A DNA stretch of 15,195 nucleotides from Thalassiosira profunda (Eukaryota > Bacillariophyta > Thalassiosirophyceae > Thalassiosirales > Thalassiosiraceae), in contig JALLAP010000574.1 of the NCBI GenBank assembly GCA_036939355.1, positions 1 through 15,195 of the forward strand, in the 5' to 3' direction. A program made the translations under genes and the position numbers. The number at the start of each line of letters is the position of its first letter. The stretch's first letter is position 1. This document shows positions 1 to 7,619 of the stretch, one piece after another. The notes under the pieces were generated by a model. That model was not told the DNA's origin. It did no database searches and was given only the letters and a program-made list of their open reading frames with translations.

Positions 1-3000
1 CAGTCTTACCTTGCCGCTGAAACTTCTTCCTCTCACCTTCACGCAGACGCAATATTAATTCTTTATTACGAGCAGCCTGCGATCCGGAGAGAGGAGGAAG
101 TTTGTTGGTCTGTTTGAGAGGGCCAGCTCCGACGACGGTCACGTCGAAGCCGATCCGGTAGATCGATGTGCGCCAAGCACGGTCGCCCAGATGGTGGGCG
201 AGGGTCACAGCGAAGTCGAAGGGGCGAGAGCCAGGGAGCTCGGGGATGATGTGGCCGGGCTCCTTCTCGATTGCCGTCTTACTGCAGGTCAGATTCACCA
301 GGATGAAGAGGTCCTGGAGGAGACGGACAAAGCCGTCGCGGATCTTGTCATGCAGCGGGCCTTTGCAATGGCGGCTGCAGGAGAGCAAGTGGTCGCCGAA
401 GCGGTCCATGCGTTTGCCGCAGAAGCACACCGGCAGCTCGCAGTCGGGCCAGAGGGGGAGACGGAGCTTGCGCTTCAGCATAATGGAGAAATCCTCGTTC
501 TTGCGACGGTTCCTGGCCGGGATGCGGCTCATGCCGACGAGGGAGTATGAAAGGCGGTGGTCGAGGAGGTCCTCCAGTTGGGCGAGGCCGTCGGAGTCGC
601 CTCGCAGGTCATGCTCCACCATCATCTTGAGGCAGGATGCGGCGGCAGATTGGATACGCTCGCGACACGTGTTAAGGGAGGACTTGTGAAGGAAGAAATC
701 CATGCGGGAGCCGGTCTGGGCGAGGGGGCGGACGCAGATTTCGGAGATGGTGTCGGCGTAGCGGCGGAAGTAGGCGAAAGTTGGGGAGGTAGAGGTCCTC
801 CAGTTGGCATAGAGGGACGTGATGCAGGTGGGGAGGCGGAAGAGAGGGTCGGTGGGGCCCAAATAGACGCCGTCTGTGGCGTATTGGAGGCAGCGGCGGG
901 TGGAAAGGACGAAGCTTGGAATGGCAAGGGCGCGAGGATGGGGGAGCCCGAGGCCGCCATGGGAAGTTGATATTGAAGCAATGTTGAGGGCGTGGCGAGG
1001 GAGGTTGGCCCTGTCGGTGATGGCGGCGAGGAGCTTGGAGGTCATGGCGCCAAAGCCCGTGGCCATTGCACTCGACCAGAGATGCCAGTGGTCGGGGAGA
1101 TGGGATTCTTCGTGGGAAATGACGTCGGCAGCGAAGAGGTGCGTGATCTTGTGGGCGGTGCACGTCTTGTAAAGCTGGAGGATTGTTTGGTCGCTCTCTA
1201 ATCCTGAAATGAGCTTGTCGCAGTGGGAGGAGGCATTCTCGAGAGCTTTGAGAATAAAGCCTTGGCAGAAGGAGGCTGATCCGATGGGGGCGCCAAGGAT
1301 TCGGAGACCGTCGGTGACCTCGCAGGGCTGGGAAGAACCGTCTTCAGTCTTGCGCCGCGAGAAGGAGTCAATGGCGCGTTGGAGGGAGGCGCCGATGTTA
1401 CGCTCGGCGGAAAGAATCGAGTTGCTGAAGCGGGCGACGGTGCTGCATCCATCGGTGCTGGTGAGGATGCGCGTCTTGTCCGTGTTGAGCACAGCCCCTA
1501 ATTCCTCGCCGTACTCCTTGAACTTGAGGAGGAAGAATTCAACGTCCTCGACCGGAAGGAGCACGTTGGTGTCGTCAACATAAGCCATAATGATCGGGAA
1601 GCCGCCCTGGCCGTCGTCTAGGAGAATGCCACTGGAGAATCTGCTGATGGCGCGAGCACTCAAGTCGCGATGGCATTTGGACAGAATGTGATTGAGGACG
1701 ATCGCCGCAAAGGGAGAGGAAGCGGGGCAGCCCTGGGAGAAGCCTTCCTCGACCGGGATGCGAATCCACTGGCCATCGGCGCGACGGAGGCAGGCGGTGC
1801 CCGGCTCTTCATAAAGGCAATCTGCAAATCCCTCGAGCTCGGGAAAGTCCCTTGCAATAATCTGGCGAAGCTTCTGGCGAGAGATGGCGTTAAACATGTT
1901 TCGGATATCGAGGGAGACCAGGGAGCGTGTTGGGAGTTCGCCGCGAGAGATGGGGTCAGAGATGAAGCGTTCGACGCCGAGCCGCATGGTGGAAACAACA
2001 AAGTCGACGCCGGCGTGGACGCCGAAGGCCCAATTGAAGGGCAAGAACTTCTGTCCAAAACGCGCCTTGTAAAGGAAGAGCACGGCCATCGCGGCGAGGC
2101 GGCGAATGGCCGAAGGAATGCCAATGGGACGGAGCTTCGACTTGTCCTCTGCGTCCTTGTGCAGCATGACGAGATAGGTGGTCCGCACGATGGCCTTGAT
2201 TCGCGGAGGTAAGTCACCGTTGAGTACGATTGTGAAGAACCTCGCGAGAGTCTCGAGTTTAACGAAGCAACTCTTGCCATCTTTTCGTGAACGGCTATAC
2301 AGCGCAGCCAACTTAATGAAAATGTCCAATGAGTCAAGTTCGAATCCGCAAGCCTTTCCTCGTTTGGCCTGACTGATGATGTCCAGCACTGCATTGGTGG
2401 GGACAGTGAGGCGACGTCTGTTGTTCGCCGAACCACGGGTGGAGCGGCGAGGTGAAAACAACCGCAGCCCCAGAGACTTTGGATGAAGGTCGCGGGCGAT
2501 GCATTCGTTGGAGTCATCGATTGATGCCACTGGAGNGCAGCCCCAGAGACTTTGGATGAAGGTCGCGGGCGATGCATTCGTTGGAGTCATCAATTGATGC
2601 CACTGGAGTGTCGCGTGTCAGACGCGCGTACGCGCTCCGGAAGTTATTGTTGTCGGCTGCAACCTGGGCACAGCGGAGAGTCGAAACAGGGTTGGAAGAG
2701 TAGTCGGCGGCGGTGCGACTTGCAATCTGGTTGCTCTCTTCGTAGAGGAGTTGGATTTGGCCCGAGCGAAAGAGGCGGAGGCGCCGGTTGATGAGCTGGT
2801 TGATCGTGACGTTCTTGGGATCGGGGTTGGGGCAGAGGACGAGGCGCTCGAACACAAAAGGGAGGAGGAGAATGGGCGTCGGGTCGTAGTCGGCGTGGGA
2901 TTGCAGGAGAGGGCAACTGGCCTTGCAATGGGCTTCCACGAAGCAAATCAGAACGTCGAAGAAAGCTCGTAGCACGTTGAGCTCGAGCCGAAAGAAGATC

Positions 3001-3404
3001 TTTGTAATCAGAGTCTGGCGGAAGGTTGCTGCTGAGAACTTGTGGCATCGCAGGAAGGCGAGACCTTGCTCCCAATGGTTCTCTTGAAAGGTAGAGACTT
3101 CCGAATAAAGATGCTGTGTGACAATATCATGGTTGGTTTCGGTCCGTTTCTTGGTATGAGACTTTAGATGAGTCTCGAGAGCGGTAGCAGAGGTGGTCAC
3201 GTAATCTGAGCATTCTCGGCAAAGAAAAATATCCAGGGCCTCCAGTTGTTCGTCAGTGAGGCGGTAGAGCTGATCCCGATGAAGGGACGTCAGATGGTCG
3301 CGGGCTGTCCGATTGGATGTCCAGCCGAGAGGCTTGTCTGCCCGTTCGTGTTGAGTGCAGTGGGCGAACGGGCAGTACTGCCGTTTTAGGGGAACATGGC
3401 CGTG
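1..3404 (-). CDS. Retrotransposon polyprotein: zinc fingers, reverse transcriptase, endonuclease (partial)
   Basis: This would copy the element's RNA into DNA at a nicked target. Reading from 3404 downward, two finger-like clusters appear first: CPFAHC with a later H..H (about 3294-3377), and CRECSDY with H-x3-H (about 3153-3221). The RT follows: LRPIGIP near 2117-2134, catalytic SLDIRNMFN near 1889-1912, GFSQGCPASSP near 1714-1746, YVDD at 1571-1582, then LGAPIG and GGLGLPHP (about 937-960). C-terminally a CFCGK...GDHLLSC cluster (about 378-425) precedes RPFDFAV and FDVTVV, matching the CCHC plus restriction-like endonuclease layout of R2-type proteins. The frame stays open from 2535 to position 1, about 845 codons, with no stop. 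A stop at 3405-3407 precedes it and there is no in-frame ATG, so the true N-terminus is unresolved. The frame shifts at the N at 2536; this is explained by an uncollapsed duplication. Confidence 0.88.
2464..2608. repeat. 72-bp direct duplication around a single N, probable assembly join
   Basis: Positions 2464-2535 and 2537-2608 are the same 72 bases with one difference (G at 2519, A at 2592), separated only by the ambiguous base at 2536. The duplication adds 73 nt, which moves the retrotransposon polyprotein by one frame: the upstream part is open in the frame with low codon coordinate divisible by 3, the downstream part in the frame with remainder 2. Removing one copy plus the N would bring the two parts into the same frame. 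This fits two contig ends that overlap but were joined without merging. A real tandem duplication is less likely. Confidence 0.85.
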
Positions 3405-3407
3405 TCA

Positions 3408-4399
3408 GAGGACATCGGACCAAACTTGTGATGGTCAAGCAACGACTGCCCGTGGCGGACAACAAAGCCCGCCAGGAAGAAGAGGCGGAAGAAACGTCCC
3501 ACATTCATTGCAAATCGTCGTGGGAGGCGGCTCTGGGCGTGATGATGGCGGCCAGAGCAACTGCGTGCTTGTTTCACCTCGCAAAGAATCTCAAAGCGGA
3601 GGCGACGCCGCGCACATCCGGGCCGTGATTGCGGGCACCGGAAAAGAAGAAGAAGGGCCGTGGCGATGGAAGCCGGAAGAATACTGTCCCCAAGAAGCTG
3701 AAGGTATCCAGCAAGGAGGCATGAGGGAAAATGGGCGACAGCCCAACCGCGTAGACCTGGGATGGGCGGAATTGCAATTATCGAAGAGAAGTTGGGCACG
3801 GGTAGCATCTCCGGATGGAGAGAGAGGAAGGCGTGCATCCGCGTGCAAATGAAGGGCATCATGAGGAACCCGTAGAGAAGGGAGAGAAATCGGAGAAAGA
3901 AGTCGATAGAGAGAAGTCGCCGAAGAGAATCTCGGCGGGCCCCGCGCGACGAGCGGGGACAAGAGAGCGTCGGGCCGGCATGGCCGGCAAGAGAGAGCGT
4001 CGTGGGAAGAATCTTGGGAGGTGTCATCGAAGACATGGCAATGACGGGATCATAGAAGGCAATGGTAGGTCGTCCGAGGGGCGGCAGAGAACGGTCCGGC
4101 GTGTAACGGCTCTTGCTGCGTCTGCGGGTGAGAATGTGACGGGACTGTCGGGACCTCCGGACCACTCCGATGAGCGGCCGGACGCGGCGCACGCGAGAGG
4201 GGCGTGCATGGACGGCATCGTTGACACCGTCGTGGGATTGGTTCTCATGAGCAGAATCGCTGGTTCTCTCCACCCCGGGCGCCGCGGGCGGCGGGGCCGG
4301 GGATTCCGTTGGGTCGGGCGGGCGGCGTTTGCGCCTCGGGGGCCGCTGACGCGGCTTGCCGTAGCTGCTGTTACGGCGTTTGGCTCCGTGGAAGGCCAT
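3408..4399 (-). pseudogene. Probable N-terminal region of the retrotransposon protein, frame broken
   Basis: Upstream of the open polyprotein the minus strand shows coding-like stretches in different frames. From the ATG at 4399 a frame opens with an Arg/Pro-rich, basic start (KPRQRPPRRKRRPPDP), as expected of a nucleic-acid-binding tail or nuclear localisation signal, and stays open to 3386. In the frame of the main polyprotein, 3591-3962 is open, and past its stop a CNECGTF cluster suggests a third zinc finger whose histidines (SLLDHH) lie in another frame. Either indels have degraded this copy, there are sequence errors, or a short intron ends near CTAAAACGGCAG (about 3377-3388). I cannot choose between these. 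It is called as a broken N-terminal part with low confidence. Confidence 0.4.
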
Positions 4400-4761
4400 G
4401 GTTAGCGCTTTTCAGGCGCGGGGCAAGCAGGCACCAGGCACCTACCAGCGAGCCCGAGCAAAAATTTGGGTCGCGCGGCTCAATTGGGAGTCCACATCTG
4501 TTGGGCTGTTGGGTGGAGCGGCAAGCTGGCGGCATTGCAAGCGGCATTTTGCAGGCGGAGCACCAGGGGCCACAGCCCAAAGCAGCTCCTTCGCTCCTCA
4601 AACGGCGCCGCCCGTCTCAACCCTCGCATTGTCGGGACGCGCGCTACCGCTACGCTAAGTCGCTCTGCTCCCTCGGCGTAGACCCATCACTGCGCGAGCC
4701 GACCGCGAGTTTGTGCAGTACTTTTTTTTTGCACGTGCACCACAACCTCGGTGACAATAAT
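4400..4761. other. Intergenic stretch between the retrotransposon 5' end and the RING/Sel1/MYND gene
   Basis: GC-rich sequence holding the putative 5' UTR of the retrotransposon (minus) and the promoter or leader of the downstream plus-strand gene. Close to that gene lie a run of ten T (4721-4730 region) and a palindromic E-box/G-box core, CACGTG, inside GCACGTGCAC at 4731-4740, some 25 nt upstream of the ATG. The plus frame of the gene is open back to 4309, but the upstream part is not protein-like. I see no other gene. Confidence 0.5.
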
Positions 4762-5802
4762 ATGGAGGACGACTGTCCGCTCTGCCTCGAGCCCCTGCCG
4801 CCCTTTTGGGATGTAGGGCGTCGAGCGAGATCGCTCTGTTGCGGAAAATGCGTGTGTCTTGACTGTCATAACAAGCGGAACGCGTATTTGCAGATGGCGT
4901 TAAACGAGGGGTCGTTCGGAAAGCAGGAGGAACAGCTCGGCAGCTTTTGTGCCCTCTGCCGAGCCGAAAAGCCGGACAGAGGCAGATCGGCGATAATGTT
5001 GATCCGTCAGTTCGAGAGGGGCCAGTTGTTGCCCGAATTGCACCGGGAGCTGGGGATATTTTATCTGGATGGGGTGCAGGGCGCGGAGAGAAACGTGGCA
5101 GAAGGCGAGAGAATATTGACGCTTGGCGCAGAGAAGGGAGATCCTGAATGTCAAACTTTTCTTGGCATGTCATACTATGGAGGTCGGTGTGGTCTGCCAA
5201 AAAAGTCTCCCAAAGAAGCGAAGAAGTGGTTGGTGGCCGCGTCAGAACAGGGCCACGCAGTTGCTGAGTACGGCCTCGCGGAAATGTCAGCAGGAGAGGG
5301 AAATGATGCGGAGTACCTGCGATATTTGCGTAGTTCAGCATCGAAAGGCTACAATGAGGCATGCCACTCCCTCGGCTTTGCTCACTATCGCGGCGAATAC
5401 GGCCTCCAAAAATCGTCGAAGGAGGCAATCCGTGCGTTGACACCAGCTGCGGAGAGGGGCCATGCAATATCGATGAGCTTGCTGGGGCTTGCTATGTGCG
5501 AACCAGATCCCTGGCTAAGCCAGCCGCTTGACCCGCGAACTAATCCCAACTTTACGAAGGGAGTACACTGGAGCAGAAGGGCTGCTGAGATGGGAGACGC
5601 GAAATCTGTGTCTAAGTTGAAAGGCCTTGAAGAATTAGTGAACGGCATGTGTTTCGAGTGCAACGAGGAAGCGCCACCAGGCAAATCATTCCTTCGATGC
5701 TCGAGGTGCCGCGCGGCGTGGTATTGCAGCAAGGACTGCCAGATGCAACACTGGAAGGCGAAGGATATGGGGCACAAGCAGTTTTGCATCAAATGGGAAT
5801 AG
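4762..5802 (+). CDS. RING-type / Sel1-repeat / MYND-finger protein
   Basis: A single-exon protein of 346 aa. Residues 5-66 form a RING-like cluster: CPLC, then CCGKCVCLDCH, then CALC. Residues about 95-285 are Sel1-like (TPR-related) repeats of the form AEKGDPECQTFLGMSYYGG and AAERGHAISMSLLGLAM, which make alpha-helical solenoids for protein binding. Residues 297-342 are a MYND zinc finger: C297-x2-C300, C313-x2-C316, YC322-x3-C326, HW and C342. RING plus Sel1 suggests a ubiquitin-ligase or scaffold role, but no substrate can be inferred and the RING spacing is unusual. The ATG at 4762 is chosen because it sits directly before the first RING cysteines; the open frame upstream is low-complexity. 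Sel1-MYND proteins are abundant in diatoms, in my knowledge of the families. No signal peptide or membrane segment is seen. Confidence 0.88.
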   Translation: MEDDCPLCLEPLPPFWDVGRRARSLCCGKCVCLDCHNKRNAYLQMALNEGSFGKQEEQLGSFCALCRAEKPDRGRSAIMLIRQFERGQLLPELHRELGIFYLDGVQGAERNVAEGERILTLGAEKGDPECQTFLGMSYYGGRCGLPKKSPKEAKKWLVAASEQGHAVAEYGLAEMSAGEGNDAEYLRYLRSSASKGYNEACHSLGFAHYRGEYGLQKSSKEAIRALTPAAERGHAISMSLLGLAMCEPDPWLSQPLDPRTNPNFTKGVHWSRRAAEMGDAKSVSKLKGLEELVNGMCFECNEEAPPGKSFLRCSRCRAAWYCSKDCQMQHWKAKDMGHKQFCIKWE

Positions 5803-6209
5803 CGGAGCGGAGTTCTGAGCAAAAGAATTGTTTCGTACCTATGGCTAAGAGGCGAGCTATTCATTTTCATAGTAGACATTTCTTGTGCAAGTTGGCGTTG
5901 TGCAAGAAATGACGTTATCCTTCTTCTTCGCCGTTTCCATTACAGCCGGCTCTGATTCTCTCCCGAAAATGCCACCAGGCACTATTTTGTCGAGTTCCGT
6001 CTCAATCCCCCCGCCGGCGCCCCACTTTTGCTTTGATAGAACAGGCGAGCTGAACGCCTCATCATCAAAAGATATTGAAGTCCTCACAATAGCTCCACGC
6101 CCCCCACTCGTCGAATGCCGCTCGCCATCTCCCCAAATAAAACATATATCCCCCGCACTCCCCCATTTTAGCATTGCCTCGTCGCCCCCTCACCGCTCCT
6201 ATCCCGCAG
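5803..6209. other. Convergent intergenic region
   Basis: This lies between the ends of the RING/Sel1/MYND gene (+) and NTF2 (-), so it should hold both 3' UTRs. An AATAAA hexamer on the plus strand near 6136 could serve as a polyadenylation signal. The 9-mer TTGTGCAAG occurs twice within 25 nt around 5883-5907. A minus frame (5857-6174, 105 codons, ATG start) and an overlapping plus frame (5885-6346) are both open; neither has a recognisable domain and I cannot tell whether either is coding. Confidence 0.4.
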
Positions 6210-6978
6210 TTACAATCCGTAATTCAGCCGAAACACGTCGTTGTGCACGTAATACTGCCCGGGCGCCGTGCCCACCAAATGAAAGAATTCGCAAAAGTGC
6301 AGCGGATTGTCGCCCCCGATCTGGATCGCCCCCGTCACGAATATGACGATTGCGTTGGGATTCGACGACGGTTGGATGTCCGTCGTCTTGACGCTGTGCT
6401 TTACGGGCCCGACGGATTTGAGCTTGGCGATGACGGCGGCCGATCCCTGGACCTGGGTGCCCTCGAAGGTGAGCATGGATTGGTCGTTCTGGGAGGAAAG
6501 AGGGGGTGCGTGAGATGCGATGAGCAACATGTGCATTTTCGCGAGCGATGGGCAGTATACAAATGCAGCGCGCGGCAATATGAATATCCCTCAAAAAAGA
6601 GCGCCGACAAATGCCCGTCCAGAGTCCAGCGGGTATTGTATAATGGAGTGGAGATAGCGGTAGCAGCACCCGTCCACCTGCTTGCGCTGCACCACCACTC
6701 CGGTGCACCTCATATTTTCATTTGCCAAATATGATGTGCGCGCGAATCTCGCATCGCGAAATTGCGAGCCCCCGTGCAAGACACTCGCCCCAAGAAATGC
6801 AGGCGCTCCGATCTCGCCGGTCCCCCCAACTGCACCGCGCGCGTGCACCGCCACCTCCGAGCGCGACTCTGCCGCCTCCGTCCCAACTCACGAACAATCC
6901 CGCCAGCGCGTCGGCGCCGGCGTCGAACGTCTGGTAGAAGTGGGCGACGAACGCCTTGGCGACCTCCTCGGCGCTCAT
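6210..6978 (-). CDS. NTF2: Nuclear transport factor 2 (NTF2)
   Basis: NTF2 binds Ran-GDP and FG nucleoporins and carries Ran into the nucleus. The gene has two exons: 6978-6892 (29 codons) and 6488-6210, joined in phase 0 across a GTGAGT...CCCAG intron, giving 121 aa, the family's usual size. Exon 1 starts MSAEEVAKAFVAHFYQTFDA, matching the first helix and FYxxFD motif. Exon 2 starts NDQSMLTFEGTQVQG, and the protein ends NDVFRLNYGL, the conserved C-terminal strand (DMFRL in animals). The splice gives LAGLF-NDQSMLTFEG, collinear with yeast and human NTF2 with nothing missing. The 403-nt intron is much longer than others in the window. A MITE ends about 60 nt upstream of the start codon. This is an ordinary single-domain NTF2 rather than an NTF2-like enzyme or a G3BP fusion. 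Confidence 0.95.
6489..6891 (-). other. Long intron of NTF2
   Basis: At 403 nt it is four to five times longer than the seven other introns I could place in this window (74-112 nt). Donor GTGAGT and acceptor CTTTCCTCCCAG are both strong on the minus strand. No coding domain or complete transposon is visible. A short inverted match, TTTCGCGA (6537-6544) with TCGCGAAA (6754-6761), is present but has no flanking duplication. Confidence 0.7.
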
Positions 6979-7029
6979 GGTTGGGCTGCGTGGACGAGAG
7001 TTGGAGGCGTCGTTTCGGTTTGCGGGTGG

Positions 7030-7037
7030 CAAAATGG
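7030..7037 (+). repeat. Left target-site duplication of the MITE
   Basis: The 8-mer CAAAATGG abuts the left terminal repeat and is repeated exactly next to the right one. Confidence 0.85.
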
Positions 7038-7332
7038 TAAGCCTCGGCAAAAGAACAAAGCCACTTTGGCCAAATTACAAAGTCAAAGTACAAAAAAGAG
7101 GCCTACGTATTCCTACGTAGCTTTTGTACCAGTTCCTACAGGCCTCAAGTGTACACGTGGAAGCTAAACTTCAACATGCGACACAAATGTCTGTCACGAC
7201 GTCAAGAAGGGTTATCCCAACCCGTTCACTTAGCGCTAGTTAGCGTTGTGACTTTGTACCAACTTTGTACTTTTTGTAATTCAGCCAATCCCAAACCCCA
7301 GAATTACAAGATTGTTCTTTTGCCGAGGCCTA
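7038..7332. mobile_element. hAT-like MITE (non-autonomous DNA transposon), 295 bp
   Basis: The left end 7038-7058 and the right end 7312-7332 are inverted copies of 21 bp with 20 matches; the identical core is GCCTCGGCAAAAGAACAA. Both ends begin with TA (TAAG / TAGG). They are flanked by a perfect 8-bp direct duplication, CAAAATGG, at 7030-7037 and 7333-7340. Terminal repeats with an 8-bp duplication are the known signature of hAT transposons. The interior has no open frame for a transposase, so it would need one supplied in trans. Subterminal motifs TTTGTAC / GTACAAA and AATTACAA recur in opposite orientation near each end, like hAT transposase-binding repeats. The superfamily call rests on duplication length and end sequence. 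Confidence 0.88.
7088..7129. repeat. Nested hairpin inside the MITE
   Basis: Outer arms GTACAAAA (7088-7095) and TTTTGTAC (7122-7129) enclose inner arms CTACGTA (7103-7109) and TACGTAG (7114-7120) with a 4-base loop. Transcribed or single-stranded, this can fold into a bulged stem. The outer arms are the same motif as the subterminal repeats at the other end of the element. Confidence 0.6.
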
Positions 7333-7340
7333 CAAAATGG
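7333..7340 (+). repeat. Right target-site duplication of the MITE
   Basis: Exact copy of the left 8-mer CAAAATGG, directly after the right terminal repeat. Confidence 0.85.
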
Positions 7341-7619
7341 ACGGTTCTGTGACGTGACGAATGTGACTGGTGACCTGCCCTCGAAATGCCTGTGCTGATT
7401 CGTCACGTGATTGGATCCCGCGAGAAAGAGCGAGCGAGGCGAGCACGAGCAACGAGCACCGCACCCAAAACCGGCGCCCTCGCTCCTCACCACAGCAGGC
7501 CCTCGCCCTCCCCTTCCCCTACGGATCGAGAGAATTGGGACGGCGGACGCACGCCCTGGGAGCAGCGCGAAGAGACCGGGCGCGTTTGCGAAAATAGGAG
7601 CCGCGCTGCTCCGTGACGC

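Larger units (their letters stand above)
1..4399 (-). mobile_element. Non-LTR retrotransposon (R2/NeSL-like architecture), incomplete at the left edge
   Basis: The minus strand carries the coding region of a LINE-type element: C2H2 fingers, reverse transcriptase, then a CCHC knuckle followed by a restriction-like endonuclease region. That domain order is the known hallmark of early-branching non-LTR elements such as R2, NeSL, R4 and CRE. The endonuclease end, 3' UTR and any tail lie left of position 1. The 5' limit is not certain: the last plausible start codon is the ATG at 4399-4397, and the 5' UTR may reach into 4400-4700. No target-site duplication can be tested because only one end is present. 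Assignment to a named clade is inference from architecture. Confidence 0.82.
6979..7619. other. Divergent intergenic region between NTF2 and the LRR gene
   Basis: NTF2 reads left and the LRR gene reads right, so both promoters must lie here. Nearly half of it (7030-7340) is a MITE with its target-site duplications. The remaining 7341-7619 is GC-rich with no recognisable gene; short open frames there have no domain. Confidence 0.6.

Noticed and set aside
1670..2212. Plus-strand 180-codon frame inside the retrotransposon
   Set aside because: Exact antisense of the RT core; the minus frame carries LRPIGIP, SQGCP and YVDD.
1660..2577. Minus 305-codon frame covering the RT region
   Set aside because: Ser/Pro/Arg-rich shadow; the RT motifs are in the neighbouring frame.
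4309..4761. In-frame upstream extension of the RING/Sel1/MYND gene
   Set aside because: Open but low-complexity and Arg/Ala/Ser-rich, with no domain; the ATG at 4762 begins just before the first zinc ligands.
5857..6174. 105-codon minus frame (and the overlapping plus frame 5885-6346) as genes
   Set aside because: Two opposite overlapping frames, no domain, in a convergent 3' region, and the plus one runs antisense into NTF2. Left as unassigned.
6537..6761. TTTCGCGA / TCGCGAAA pair as ends of a second MITE in the NTF2 intron
   Set aside because: Only 8 matching bases, no flanking direct duplication, and the similarity does not extend.
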